64,000 bases of DNA from Rhizobium sp. (GTDB taxonomy: Bacteria > Pseudomonadota > Alphaproteobacteria > Rhizobiales > Rhizobiaceae), in contig JAHHDR010000034.1 of the NCBI GenBank assembly GCA_019739215.1, forward strand, positions 1-64,000, read 5' to 3'. Below are positions 26,883 through 34,786 of this stretch, one piece after another (positions within the stretch are counted from its first letter, which is position 1; each line of letters starts with the position of its first letter). Position numbers and translations under genes: made by a program. The notes under the pieces were generated by a model. The model was not told the origin of the DNA and searched no databases. It saw nothing but the letters and a program-made list of their open reading frames with translations.

Positions 26883-27985
26883 TGTCCTGCCTCCTCGACG
26901 GTATCAACGGTCTGGCCGGGATGCAGCATCTGTCCGCCCCGCGTCACCACAGTCTCGCCGCTGTCGAGACCGCTTTCGACGATGATGCGGTCAGACTCGT
27001 AGGAGTGGACGACGATCGGCTTCAGCGACACTGTCATGTCCTGGACGTTGACGACCCACACAGCCGGCCGGCCGGCCGCGGAGAAGAGCCCCGCCGGGGG
27101 TATCACCATGGCCTGGCGCGTGGGAAAGCTGGCCTCGGCGACGATGGCCGAGCCGAGCGTCATGGCGGCGGGAGGATCCTTGAGCTCGACCTTGACACGG
27201 ATCGTGCCGGTCGCCCGGTCGACCGTCGGCGAGACTTCGCGCACGACGGCCTTTGCCTGCACCGACGGGTCGGAAATGAGCGACACGGTCACCTCGGGAA
27301 CGACATCATCGGTTGCGAGAATGGACTCATCAACATCGAACACAGCATCCCGGGGGCCGTCCTCGGCAATGGTGTAGACGGTCTCGGCAGCCTGCGCGAC
27401 CCGGCCGACTTCCATGTTGGACGCCGTCACGATACCGGCCCGCTCGGCGCGCAGCACGGTATGGCTGAGCTGATCGCGCGCCGTCTCCAGCTGCAGTTTC
27501 GAGATCTCGAGCGCGGCGCGGGCCGTCAGCAACGCTTCCTGGGCGGCATCGTAGTCCTTGCGCGTTGCCACGCGGCGATCGAGCAGTGACTGCTGGCGAT
27601 CGAAATTGGATGTCGCCTGCCGCAACAGTGCTTCCGATGCGCTCACCGCAGCCAGTTGCGTGGTGACATCAGCCTGTATCTCCGCGGGATCGAGCCGAGC
27701 CAGCACCTGCCCCACCGTGATGTGGTCACCGACGCTTGCGGCGCGTTCGATCAGCTTGCCGGCGATCTGGAACGACAGGTTGCTCTCGGTTCGCGCCCGG
27801 ATCTCGCCGGTGATGCGACCGCGTTGCGAATAGTCCGTCAGTCCGACTTTCGCGACGACCACGGATGTCGGTGGATTGGCGGGGTCTTCGGCTTGCTGCC
27901 CGCAGGCGGCGAGCAGGGGCAGCAGTCCGGCAACCAGCCATGGGCGGCAGCGCTTGGGGAACATCAGCGGAATTTGCATGTTCAT
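26879..27985 (-). CDS. RND pump periplasmic adaptor lipoprotein, first copy
   Basis: About 368 residues from ATG 27985, chosen because the upstream ATG at 28018 touches the palindrome and has no ribosome site. The lipobox is LLPLLAACGQQ. The lipoyl halves are GDHITVGQVLARLDPAEIQ and ERAGIVTASNMEVGRVAQ, enclosing a coiled-coil hairpin. It is only distantly similar to the second adaptor, so the two are not a recent duplication. As first gene of the operon it lies directly under the control of the 32-bp palindrome. Confidence 0.9.
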   Translation of the reverse strand: MNMQIPLMFPKRCRPWLVAGLLPLLAACGQQAEDPANPPTSVVVAKVGLTDYSQRGRITGEIRARTESNLSFQIAGKLIERAASVGDHITVGQVLARLDPAEIQADVTTQLAAVSASEALLRQATSNFDRQQSLLDRRVATRKDYDAAQEALLTARAALEISKLQLETARDQLSHTVLRAERAGIVTASNMEVGRVAQAAETVYTIAEDGPRDAVFDVDESILATDDVVPEVTVSLISDPSVQAKAVVREVSPTVDRATGTIRVKVELKDPPAAMTLGSAIVAEASFPTRQAMVIPPAGLFSAAGRPAVWVVNVQDMTVSLKPIVVHSYESDRIIVESGLDSGETVVTRGGQMLHPGQTVDTVEEAGQ

Positions 27986-28017
27986 AGTGAGACCCGGATG
28001 TTGAAGGTTTTCGCTCA

Positions 28018-28049
28018 TATTACTTGACTGACGCGTCAGTCAAGTAATA
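28018..28049. promoter_or_regulatory. Perfect 32-bp palindrome, TetR operator
   Basis: The half-site TATTACTTGACTGACG (28018-28033) is followed without spacer by its exact reverse complement to 28049. The core TTGACTGACGCGTCAGTCAA resembles operators of AcrR/EnvR-type TetR repressors of RND pumps. It sits between the divergent pump operon and TetR gene and contains a TTGACT box facing each way, so a bound repressor would shut both promoters. Confidence 0.92.
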
Positions 28050-28089
28050 GTTTGGCGAAAACACACGACCAATGTCGGCAGGTATACGG

Positions 28090-28758
28090 ATGAACAATGA
28101 AAAAAATGTTGGAAAGCCCGTCGAGGACGTCTCGACCAGGATCCGGCGCAAGCCGGAGCGGCTGACCGAGATACTCGCCGCGGCTTTCGAGGAGTTCGTC
28201 CTGCACGGCTATACGGCGACGCGTCTGGAAGACGTGGCGGCGCGGGCGGGCGTGACCAAAGGCACGATCTACTTTCATTTCCAGAACAAGGAGAACGTGT
28301 TCGTGCACATGGTGCATGAACTGACGGCACCCATGAAATTGAAGTCGGAGGAATTTCTACGGGAGGCCTCCGAGGACGGTATCGAGTTCCTGAGGGCTTA
28401 CCTGCGCTTCGCGCATGATCGTATCTTCAACGACAGGCATGCGCGTGAGATTCTCCGGCTGATGATCTCGGAGTCGACGCGCTTCCCGGACCTGGTGGAC
28501 GAGCATTTGGGCCAGTTCATAGAGCCGGTGCTCAGTCGCATCAGCACCAGCCTCGCCACCGCCGCGCGGGAGGGGAAGGTGCGAAACGCGCCGGCGATTG
28601 AGTGTCCGGACGTGATCATGTCGCCGATCCTCGCGCTCAATATCATTGTTCTAATCTTTGCCGACCGCAAAGCACTGGATCCGCAACTGCATCTGGCCGC
28701 GGCGGAAGATCTTCTTCTGAATGGTCTGTTGCCAAGGGACGGCGACTCGCCTTCATAA
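28090..28758 (+). CDS. TetR/AcrR-family repressor of the RND pump
   Basis: About 222 residues. The HTH is in the N-terminal third (ATRLEDVAARAGVTKGTIYFHFQNKENVF), with the KGTIYFHF recognition helix typical of AcrR. The C domain is helical and would bind the inducer. I chose ATG 28090 because GCAGG precedes it at normal distance; ATG 28072 is possible. It is divergent from the pump operon with a perfect palindrome between, so it is almost surely the local repressor and regulates itself. Confidence 0.9.
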   Translation: MNNEKNVGKPVEDVSTRIRRKPERLTEILAAAFEEFVLHGYTATRLEDVAARAGVTKGTIYFHFQNKENVFVHMVHELTAPMKLKSEEFLREASEDGIEFLRAYLRFAHDRIFNDRHAREILRLMISESTRFPDLVDEHLGQFIEPVLSRISTSLATAAREGKVRNAPAIECPDVIMSPILALNIIVLIFADRKALDPQLHLAAAEDLLLNGLLPRDGDSPS

Positions 28759-28984
28759 ATACCCGTCGCGGCAAGCCGGATTTTGATGGCCTTGCCGATT
28801 CATGGAGTCCTGCGGCGAGCGATTGCACACATCCGGCAGCCAGCAAGCACCTTATGGCGGCTCGGCAACCTGGTGCCGCTGAAGTCTGGATAGTCCACAT
28901 AAGATGAGTGTTTTGGTCTTGTTTTAGCAATGACGAGGGGGTAGAGGCGCGGGTGAATATCATCCAACAAAAGGAACCGGTCTC

Positions 28985-30007
28985 GTGGCTGCATTCAGAT
29001 CATGGATTGTCGCTGCTGGCGTCTGCGCCGCAATTGGCCTCACAGGCGGGGCAGTCGAGGCTGCAACCCGATATCCGCTGACAATCAAAAATTGCGGTGC
29101 GGAGGTGAGGTTTGAAAAGGCGCCAGCCCGCGCGGTCGGCCTCGGCCAGAACAGTGCTGAAATTCTTCTGCTCCTCGGCCTCGAGGACAGGATGGCCGGC
29201 ACAGCCTTCTGGCCGAGCAAGGTGATGCCGCAACTCGCCGAAGCCAATTCGAAGGTAAAACTCCTCACCGTCGAGTTCCCGACCTTCGAGTCAATTCTCG
29301 CCGAGAACCCGGATTTCGTGGCTGCGGCACTGCCGAGCCTGGTCGGACCGGACAGCAAGGTTGCCAAGCGCGAGGATTTCGAAAAGGTCGGCGTCCCCAC
29401 CTATCTCTCGCCCAGCACCTGCCTCAGCACCAAGGATGTCAAGGATCAGTATGGCAGTCGCTCGGAGCTGTGGAATATGGATCTTCTCTACAGGGAGATC
29501 GACCAGCTTTCGCAGATCTTCGACGTCGCCGATCGCGGCCAGGCCCTAATCGCAGATTTCAAGGCGCGCGAAGCGGCACTCCGCTCGACAGTCGCCAGCG
29601 ACGGCAAGACGCTATCCTATGTCTTTTGGTTCTCGAGCCCCAGCCCGACCGCAGACGCCTATCTTGGCGGCAAGAACAGTGCGTCGGGCTTCATCGCCGA
29701 TGTCCTCGGCGGCAGGAACGCCATCTCCGCGGAAGCGGAGTGGCCGACGCTGGGATGGGAAAGCATCATTGCCTCCGATCCGGACGTCATTGTCGTAGCA
29801 AGCCTCGACCGCAACCGTTGGGAACTCGACAAGCCGGAAGCCAAGATAGAATTCCTCAACACCGATCCGGCCGTCAGCCAGATCGCGGCCGTCAGGAACA
29901 AGGCCTTGGTCGTCATGGATGGACAGGCCATGAACCCGACCGTTCGCACGATCTACGGCGCCGAGCAGGTTGCCGCACAGTTGAAGGCGCTCGGGCTGCT
30001 GCGGTGA
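28985..30007 (+). CDS. FecB/BtuF-type periplasmic binding protein
   Basis: 340 residues from GTG 28985, with AAGGAA 7 bases before. A signal peptide ends near GGAVEA. The mature part has YPLTIKNCGAEVRFEKAP, AEILLLLGLEDRMAGTAFW, the long backbone helix and SDPDVIVVASLDRN, the layout of class III binding proteins for siderophores, haem or cobamides. A cysteine pair (NCG and STCLST) may form a disulfide. It starts a three-gene operon with a permease and an ATPase, each joined by 4-base overlaps. No TonB receptor, Fur/RirA box or cobalamin riboswitch is evident, so the ligand stays open. Confidence 0.87.
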   Translation: MAAFRSWIVAAGVCAAIGLTGGAVEAATRYPLTIKNCGAEVRFEKAPARAVGLGQNSAEILLLLGLEDRMAGTAFWPSKVMPQLAEANSKVKLLTVEFPTFESILAENPDFVAAALPSLVGPDSKVAKREDFEKVGVPTYLSPSTCLSTKDVKDQYGSRSELWNMDLLYREIDQLSQIFDVADRGQALIADFKAREAALRSTVASDGKTLSYVFWFSSPSPTADAYLGGKNSASGFIADVLGGRNAISAEAEWPTLGWESIIASDPDVIVVASLDRNRWELDKPEAKIEFLNTDPAVSQIAAVRNKALVVMDGQAMNPTVRTIYGAEQVAAQLKALGLLR

Positions 30008-31044
30008 GCGAGGCCCGCCATCTTCGGCAATGGCCGCTGACGCTCTGCTTGCTGCTGCTGGCCTCCATCGTCGCGGTCGGCTTCATTGTCGGGATCAGTG
30101 TCGGGATCGGCGATCTGCCCATCCCGCTCTCGACGACGTTCTACGCCATCACCAATCGGCTGGGATGGAGCGCGGTCGAGCTCAACCGCATTCATGAGAC
30201 GGTGATCTGGGATTACCGTCTCAGCCGTGCCTTGGTTGCGGCCTTCTGCGGTGCCGGGCTCGCGCTCTCGGGTGCGATCATGCAATCGCTGCTGCGCAAT
30301 CCGCTGGCGGAACCCTATGTGCTGGGCATCTCGGCCGGCGCATCCACCGGTGCTGTCGCCATCGTCATTCTCGGCCTGGGCGCAGGGGCTGTCTCGCTGT
30401 CGGCGGGCGCCTTTGCCGGCGCATTCGCGGCATTCCTGTTCGTGGCACTTCTGTCGAACGGCACGCGCGGCGGGGCGGATCGCACCATCCTGGCGGGCGT
30501 TGCCGCCTCGCAACTCTTCAATGCCGCGACAGCCTACATCGTCACGACATCGGGCAATGCGCAGCAGGCCCGCGATGTGATGTTCTGGCTGCTCGGCAGC
30601 TTCGGCGGGGTGCGCTGGCCGGAATTCATGCTGGTATCGATCGTCGTCGGCGCGGCGCTCGTCATCTGCCTGCTCTATGCACGGGTGCTGGATGCCTTTG
30701 CCTTCGGCGACGAGGCGGCGTCCGCCCTCGGCGTCAATGTCGGCTGGGCACGGATCGTGCTTTTCGCGCTGACGGCAACGATGACGGCGGCGATTGTCAG
30801 CATGGTTGGCTCGATCGGTTTCGTCGGCCTCGTGGTGCCTCATGCGGCCCGCTTTTTCGTGGGGCCCCTGCACATCCGCCTTCTCCCGGCATGCGCCGTC
30901 GCCGGCGCCATTTTCATGGTGCTCGCAGATATCGCATCGCGCGCGCTCATCCCGCAGCAGGTGCTGCCGATCGGGGTTGTGACGGCGCTTGTGGGCGTGC
31001 CCTTCTTCTCCCTCATCCTTTATCGCTTCCAGCGTGCGTCATGA
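30004..31044 (+). CDS. FecCD-family ABC transporter permease
   Basis: 346 residues from GTG 30004, which overlaps the upstream stop (GTGA). The family markers are RLSRALVAAFCGAGLALSGAIMQSLLRNPLAEPYVLGISAGAS (given by position 30217-30345, key parts GAIMQSLLRNPLAEP and LGISAGAS), the FWLLGSFGG loop and GFVGLVVPHAARFFVG. About ten membrane helices are expected, and the channel is a homodimer. The ATPase start overlaps its stop by 4 bases. Confidence 0.93.
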   Translation: MSEARHLRQWPLTLCLLLLASIVAVGFIVGISVGIGDLPIPLSTTFYAITNRLGWSAVELNRIHETVIWDYRLSRALVAAFCGAGLALSGAIMQSLLRNPLAEPYVLGISAGASTGAVAIVILGLGAGAVSLSAGAFAGAFAAFLFVALLSNGTRGGADRTILAGVAASQLFNAATAYIVTTSGNAQQARDVMFWLLGSFGGVRWPEFMLVSIVVGAALVICLLYARVLDAFAFGDEAASALGVNVGWARIVLFALTATMTAAIVSMVGSIGFVGLVVPHAARFFVGPLHIRLLPACAVAGAIFMVLADIASRALIPQQVLPIGVVTALVGVPFFSLILYRFQRAS

Positions 31045-31802
31045 GCATCACCGCAGAAAATCTCGTCTGGAAGGCTGGCGGCAAGACCATTGTCGACGGT
31101 GTTTCCTTCTCGGTTCAGCCGGGCAGGTTGCTGGGGCTGATCGGCCCCAACGGCTGCGGGAAAACGTCGCTCCTGCGCCTGCTTGCCGGGCTGCGTCAGC
31201 CCCATTCGGGCCACGTCGCCCTCGATGGCAGGGACATCCGGTCGATCGGCCGCCGTGCGATGGCGAGGCGGATGGCCTTCGTCGAGCAGCATGCCACGAC
31301 CAATGCCAATCTCCAGGTCATCGATGTCGTCAAGCTCGGTCGCTATCCGCATCGATCGATGTTCTCGGGCTGGGCGCCGTCGGACGACGACGCCGTTGAA
31401 GCCGCCCTCGACCGTGCCGGCATGGCGCAGAAACGCCTTGAGCGCTGGCAGAACCTATCCGGCGGAGAGCGGCAGCGCGCCCAGATCGCCAGAGCGCTGG
31501 CGCAAACGCCACGAGAGCTCCTTCTCGACGAGCCGACCAATCATCTCGATGTGCAGCATCAGATCGGCCTGATGCGGCTGGTCTCGAACCTTCCGATCAC
31601 CGGCATCATCGCGCTGCATGATCTCAACCATGCCGCCATGTTCTGCGACGAACTTCTCGTCATGCAGGCCGGACGAATCGTCTGTACCGGAGCGCCGGAA
31701 GCCGTGCTGACCCACGACCTTCTGAAAACGGTCTTTTCCGTGGAAGCCATGGTCGAGATCTCACCGCATCACCGGCGTCCCCACATCCACTTCCTGCCCT
31801 GA
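31041..31802 (+). CDS. FecE/BtuD-type ABC transporter ATP-binding protein
   Basis: 253 residues. Walker A is GPNGCGKTS, the signature is LSGGERQRAQIARAL, Walker B is ELLLDEPTNHLD and the switch His is in IALHDLNHA. The EQHATTNANLQVIDVVKLGRYPH block is typical of siderophore and cobalamin importers. It closes the three-gene uptake operon and converges on the SGNH hydrolase gene. Confidence 0.93.
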   Translation: MSITAENLVWKAGGKTIVDGVSFSVQPGRLLGLIGPNGCGKTSLLRLLAGLRQPHSGHVALDGRDIRSIGRRAMARRMAFVEQHATTNANLQVIDVVKLGRYPHRSMFSGWAPSDDDAVEAALDRAGMAQKRLERWQNLSGGERQRAQIARALAQTPRELLLDEPTNHLDVQHQIGLMRLVSNLPITGIIALHDLNHAAMFCDELLVMQAGRIVCTGAPEAVLTHDLLKTVFSVEAMVEISPHHRRPHIHFLP

Positions 31803-31845
31803 CATGGATTGCCGGACCGCCGAAGGCTGAGCCATTCGGCGTCGC

Positions 31846-32505
31846 CTATGCGAGTAGCCGGCGCACTTCGTCGGCGAGGGCAAGGCCGAGATCGGCATTG
31901 TTTTGCGCCGTCAGATGAATGCCGTCGATGCCTTCGGTCTTGATGACGGACCCGGCATCGAAGAAGGCCACGCCGAAAAAACTGGCCAACGCGGCATAAT
32001 GCCGGGCCAGCGCGCGGGTCTTCTCCCGACCGCCGGCGAAGACCAGGTTAAGCCAGTCGTTCTCCATCTCGGCCAGCGGCGGCGGCGCGACCAGAAGCGC
32101 GCGCGGCGCGGGATAGGCGGTGCCGACGCCGCCGGCACTCGTTGCGACCTGAACCAGCAGCTTGGACACGCCTGTCGCGATATCCAGCGGGCTGCGGTTG
32201 AGATAGGCCTTGGTGTCATTGGTCCCGAGCATGATGATGACGAGGTCGAGCGGCAGGTGGGTCGCAAGCGCCGCCGGAAGATAGGCGCTGCCGTTCAGCC
32301 GCGGGTCGACAGGGTCATCGGCATCGGTGGCCCGCCCGCTCAGGCCCTCCTCGATGGTTTCGTATCGGTCACCCAGCGCGGCCGACATCCGGCCCGTCCA
32401 GCGCTCGGCGAAGGGGTAGCGCGTCGTCGGGACCACGTCCCTGACCGGAACCCAGCCCCATGTCAGTGAGTCGCCGAAGCAGAGTATTCTCTTCTTCCCG
32501 TCCAT
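31846..32505 (-). CDS. SGNH/GDSL esterase (arylesterase-like)
   Basis: 219 residues from ATG 32505, with AGGAGG 5-10 bases upstream. Block I is ILCFGDSLTWG with nucleophile S13, block II includes the Gly in EEGLSGRAT, block III is MLGTND with Asn, and block V is GIDGIHLT with D194 and H197. The GDSLTWGW form is close to MsAcT-type arylesterase/acyltransferases, which act on small acyl esters. No signal peptide is present. It is the last gene of the eight-gene operon, 40 bases after the PanB-like gene, so I infer that it removes an acyl group from the imported compound or a downstream metabolite. Confidence 0.9.
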   Translation of the reverse strand: MDGKKRILCFGDSLTWGWVPVRDVVPTTRYPFAERWTGRMSAALGDRYETIEEGLSGRATDADDPVDPRLNGSAYLPAALATHLPLDLVIIMLGTNDTKAYLNRSPLDIATGVSKLLVQVATSAGGVGTAYPAPRALLVAPPPLAEMENDWLNLVFAGGREKTRALARHYAALASFFGVAFFDAGSVIKTEGIDGIHLTAQNNADLGLALADEVRRLLA

Positions 32506-32545
32506 CGTTTCCTCCTGCCTCCCGGCATCGCCCGAATGCCCGGCT

Positions 32546-33367
32546 CTATCCTTCCAGCTTACGATTGAATTTCTCAAGCTCCAGAGGCGCCATCGGGGTC
32601 ATTTCACCGGACGCAGGATAGTTCCCGTCCTGCACCGCTGACCGGAATCCGCTCAGCGCCCGCAGGCGCTCGGCGCGCACCGCCTCGTTGAGCGTCCGCA
32701 GGTCACCCCAGGCGCGGGCATGCCTTGGCAGGCGGGCGCTCTCGCCGCAGATGTCGGAGGTGAAGAGAAAGATCACGTCGGCATCGGGGCCCGAGCCGAG
32801 TGAAACGGTCACCAGGCCGCTCCGCTTGCGAATCTCCGCCATCAGCGGTGCGGCAATCAGTTCGCACTCAACGGCGAAAGCGCCGGCATCCTCAAGCAGC
32901 CGAAACCGGTCCCAGAGCGCGAGAGCCTCGCCGGTGGTCTTGCCCACCGCGCGAACGGATCCGGTCCAGGTCGACTTGCGCGGCACGAAGCCGAGATGTC
33001 CCATGACCGGGATCTGTTCGTCGGAGAGCAGCCGCACCACGCGCGCGCTGCGACCGGTGATCACCGCATCGGCGCCGGCCGTGACCGCCGCGAAAGCGGA
33101 TCGCAGAACCTCCTCGTCCGTGACCGCCTCGGCGAAACCGAGGGCTGCCGTGACGAAGATCGCCCGCGAACCTTCCCTGACGCGCGCCACGCTTGCGGCG
33201 CGGCAAACCGCCATTTCAATCCCGGCCGCCTCGGCCGCGGCGGCCTCCTCGGCGGATTCGACCGTCACCTGCGTCACCCGCCCGCCGCCGTGCCGCAAGG
33301 CGCGCAGCGACGCCACGGTCACGGTCCGCGTCACGTCGCGGCCGCCGAAGTCGAAAATCCGCGGCAT
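32546..33367 (-). CDS. PanB-like protein lacking the PanB metal ligands
   Basis: 273 residues. The PanB fold is recognisable from IPVMGHLGFVPRKSTWTG (residues 119-136), AVGKTTGEALALWDRF and GAFAVECELIA, where E167 matches the catalytic Glu of ketopantoate hydroxymethyltransferase. The three acids that bind Mg in true PanB (in the VGDS, ADLPF and KLEGG motifs) are replaced here by CRAASV, TAALGF and TGRSA. The protein is therefore unlikely to run the standard methylene-THF reaction. It sits 3 bases after rbsD in a sugar operon and is not paired with panC. I infer a C-C lyase, isomerase or binding role on a sugar-derived acid; this is a guess from fold and context. Confidence 0.75.
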   Translation of the reverse strand: MPRIFDFGGRDVTRTVTVASLRALRHGGGRVTQVTVESAEEAAAAEAAGIEMAVCRAASVARVREGSRAIFVTAALGFAEAVTDEEVLRSAFAAVTAGADAVITGRSARVVRLLSDEQIPVMGHLGFVPRKSTWTGSVRAVGKTTGEALALWDRFRLLEDAGAFAVECELIAAPLMAEIRKRSGLVTVSLGSGPDADVIFLFTSDICGESARLPRHARAWGDLRTLNEAVRAERLRALSGFRSAVQDGNYPASGEMTPMAPLELEKFNRKLEG

Positions 33368-33370
33368 GCC

Positions 33371-33826
33371 TCACATCTTCCGTGCGTAGTAATCCGGGGC
33401 GACGACGCCCGGCTTGTCGAACCACCGGGGGACATCGACGCCGGAATAGAGCAGGATATTGCCCCAGGGGTCGAACGCCCCGGTCCGGACAATGACCTTG
33501 GCCTTTGCCGCCATCTCGCCCAGGATCTGCGCATGCGGGATCGGCTGCTGATCAGCATCGGCGAACAGCCGGCCGATCTTCTCCAGCAACGGGGTGTTGT
33601 GCACTTTGATCTCCTCGGCGAAGGAGACTTTCTCGGCGATGAAGTTCTGGGCGATCGGTCCCAACACCATCTCGAGATCCGGCAAGTCCGGGGAAATTGC
33701 GAGATCGATGCGCCAGGTCGAGGCAGGTATCGGGAAACCGGCGTCGCAGACGATCATCAGTTCGCCGTGGCCCATCGAGGCGATGGCATGGGAGAGTTCC
33801 GCGTTAAGCAGCCGGTTGCGATTCAT
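33371..33826 (-). CDS. rbsD: RbsD/FucU-type sugar pyranase
   Basis: 151 residues. The N terminus MNRNRLLNAELSHAIASMGH places H20 and D28 (in CDAGFPIP) where RbsD has its catalytic residues. RbsD and FucU interconvert pyranose and furanose (or anomeric) forms so that a kinase can use the sugar. The gene overlaps the kinase by 23 bases and has the standard length plus about 10 residues. The sugar need not be ribose, since the accompanying kinase has an altered sugar site. Confidence 0.9.
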   Translation of the reverse strand: MNRNRLLNAELSHAIASMGHGELMIVCDAGFPIPASTWRIDLAISPDLPDLEMVLGPIAQNFIAEKVSFAEEIKVHNTPLLEKIGRLFADADQQPIPHAQILGEMAAKAKVIVRTGAFDPWGNILLYSGVDVPRWFDKPGVVAPDYYARKM

Positions 33827-34772
33827 GATAGTCCTTCCAGAGTGTGTTTTTGGCTTCGTTGAAGAGAGTGTCGGCGGCTGCACGATGCGGCAGCGATGGC
33901 ACAACGCCGAGCGCGGTGCAGGCAATGCCGCCGCAGACCACGCCGAAGCGCACGGCATCGACGATGTCGCGACCTTCCGCGAGCGCGACGGCGAAACCCG
34001 AGTTGAACGCATCGCCGGCGCCCGTCGTGTCGACCACGTCGACGCCGATCGCAGGCACCATCACATCGAGTTCGTCATTGAGAATCAGGGCCCCGGTCCG
34101 GCCCAGCGTGACGACGACGTTTCGGACCCCATGCTTGCGCAGTTCGCCGGCCAGTTCGCGAGACGAGCGCGGGTCGTCGGCGGGCAGGCCAAGCAGGATG
34201 CGCAACTCGCTTTCGTTCGGGGTAAGGTAGTCGACATGGGCAAAGAGTGCGGCCGGAAGGGCGCGCGCGGGGGCCGGATTGAGGATCGTGCGGGCACCAT
34301 GCTTCCGGCCGAGTTCCATGGCGCGCGCCGCGGCCTCGACGGGAATTTCCAGCACCGTCATGACGACGTCGCTCGCCGCGATCCGCGCCTCGGCGGCATC
34401 GACATCCGCCGCGCCCATCAGCTCGTTGGCGCCCATGTCGAGGATGATGAAATTCTCGCCCTTGTCATTGAGCGTGATGAAGCCGACGCCGGTATTGCGT
34501 TCCGTGCGCACCGAAAGATGCGACGTGTCCACACCTTCCTCGGCATAGAGGTCAGTGGCGATACCGGCCAGTTTGTCGGTGCCGATCGCGGTGACGATCG
34601 ATGAGCTAGCGCCCAGTCGCGCGGTGGCGACCGCCTGGTTGGACCCCTTTCCGCCCGGCCCCATGTCGAAATCCTTGCCCAACATGGTTTCGCCGAAGAT
34701 CGGCAGCTTGGGCGCCCGCATGGTCAGGCCCACGGCGAACGAGCCGACGACGGTGATTTCGGGTTTGCGCAT
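33804..34772 (-). CDS. PfkB-family kinase, ribokinase-like with altered sugar site
   Basis: 322 residues from ATG 34772, with AGGAAG upstream; a longer form from 34790 would overlap the ATPase stop by ATGA. Ribokinase features are GPGGKGSNQAVATARLG, TILNPAPAR, TPNESEL and the catalytic loop DTTGAGDAFNSGF. In E. coli RbsK the motif GSINAD supplies N14 and D16, which bind the ribose hydroxyls; here the matching stretch is GSFAVG, giving A13 and G15. The catalytic Asp and the Glu in VLEIPVEA are kept. So the enzyme should still phosphorylate, but on a sugar lacking or masking O2/O3. It lies between the importer ATPase and RbsD. Confidence 0.88.
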   Translation of the reverse strand: MRKPEITVVGSFAVGLTMRAPKLPIFGETMLGKDFDMGPGGKGSNQAVATARLGASSSIVTAIGTDKLAGIATDLYAEEGVDTSHLSVRTERNTGVGFITLNDKGENFIILDMGANELMGAADVDAAEARIAASDVVMTVLEIPVEAAARAMELGRKHGARTILNPAPARALPAALFAHVDYLTPNESELRILLGLPADDPRSSRELAGELRKHGVRNVVVTLGRTGALILNDELDVMVPAIGVDVVDTTGAGDAFNSGFAVALAEGRDIVDAVRFGVVCGGIACTALGVVPSLPHRAAADTLFNEAKNTLWKDYHESQPAA

Positions 34773-34786
34773 GCCTGTCTTCCTTT

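Noticed and set aside
28018..28049. Recombination or attachment site
   Set aside because: The palindrome is perfect but placed between a TetR gene and its divergent pump, and no integrase or duplicated copy exists.
28985..31802. Cobalamin or coenzyme F420 precursor importer
   Set aside because: The binding protein recalls proteins so annotated in actinobacteria, but there is no riboswitch, cobalamin gene or F420 gene nearby; the ligand was left open.
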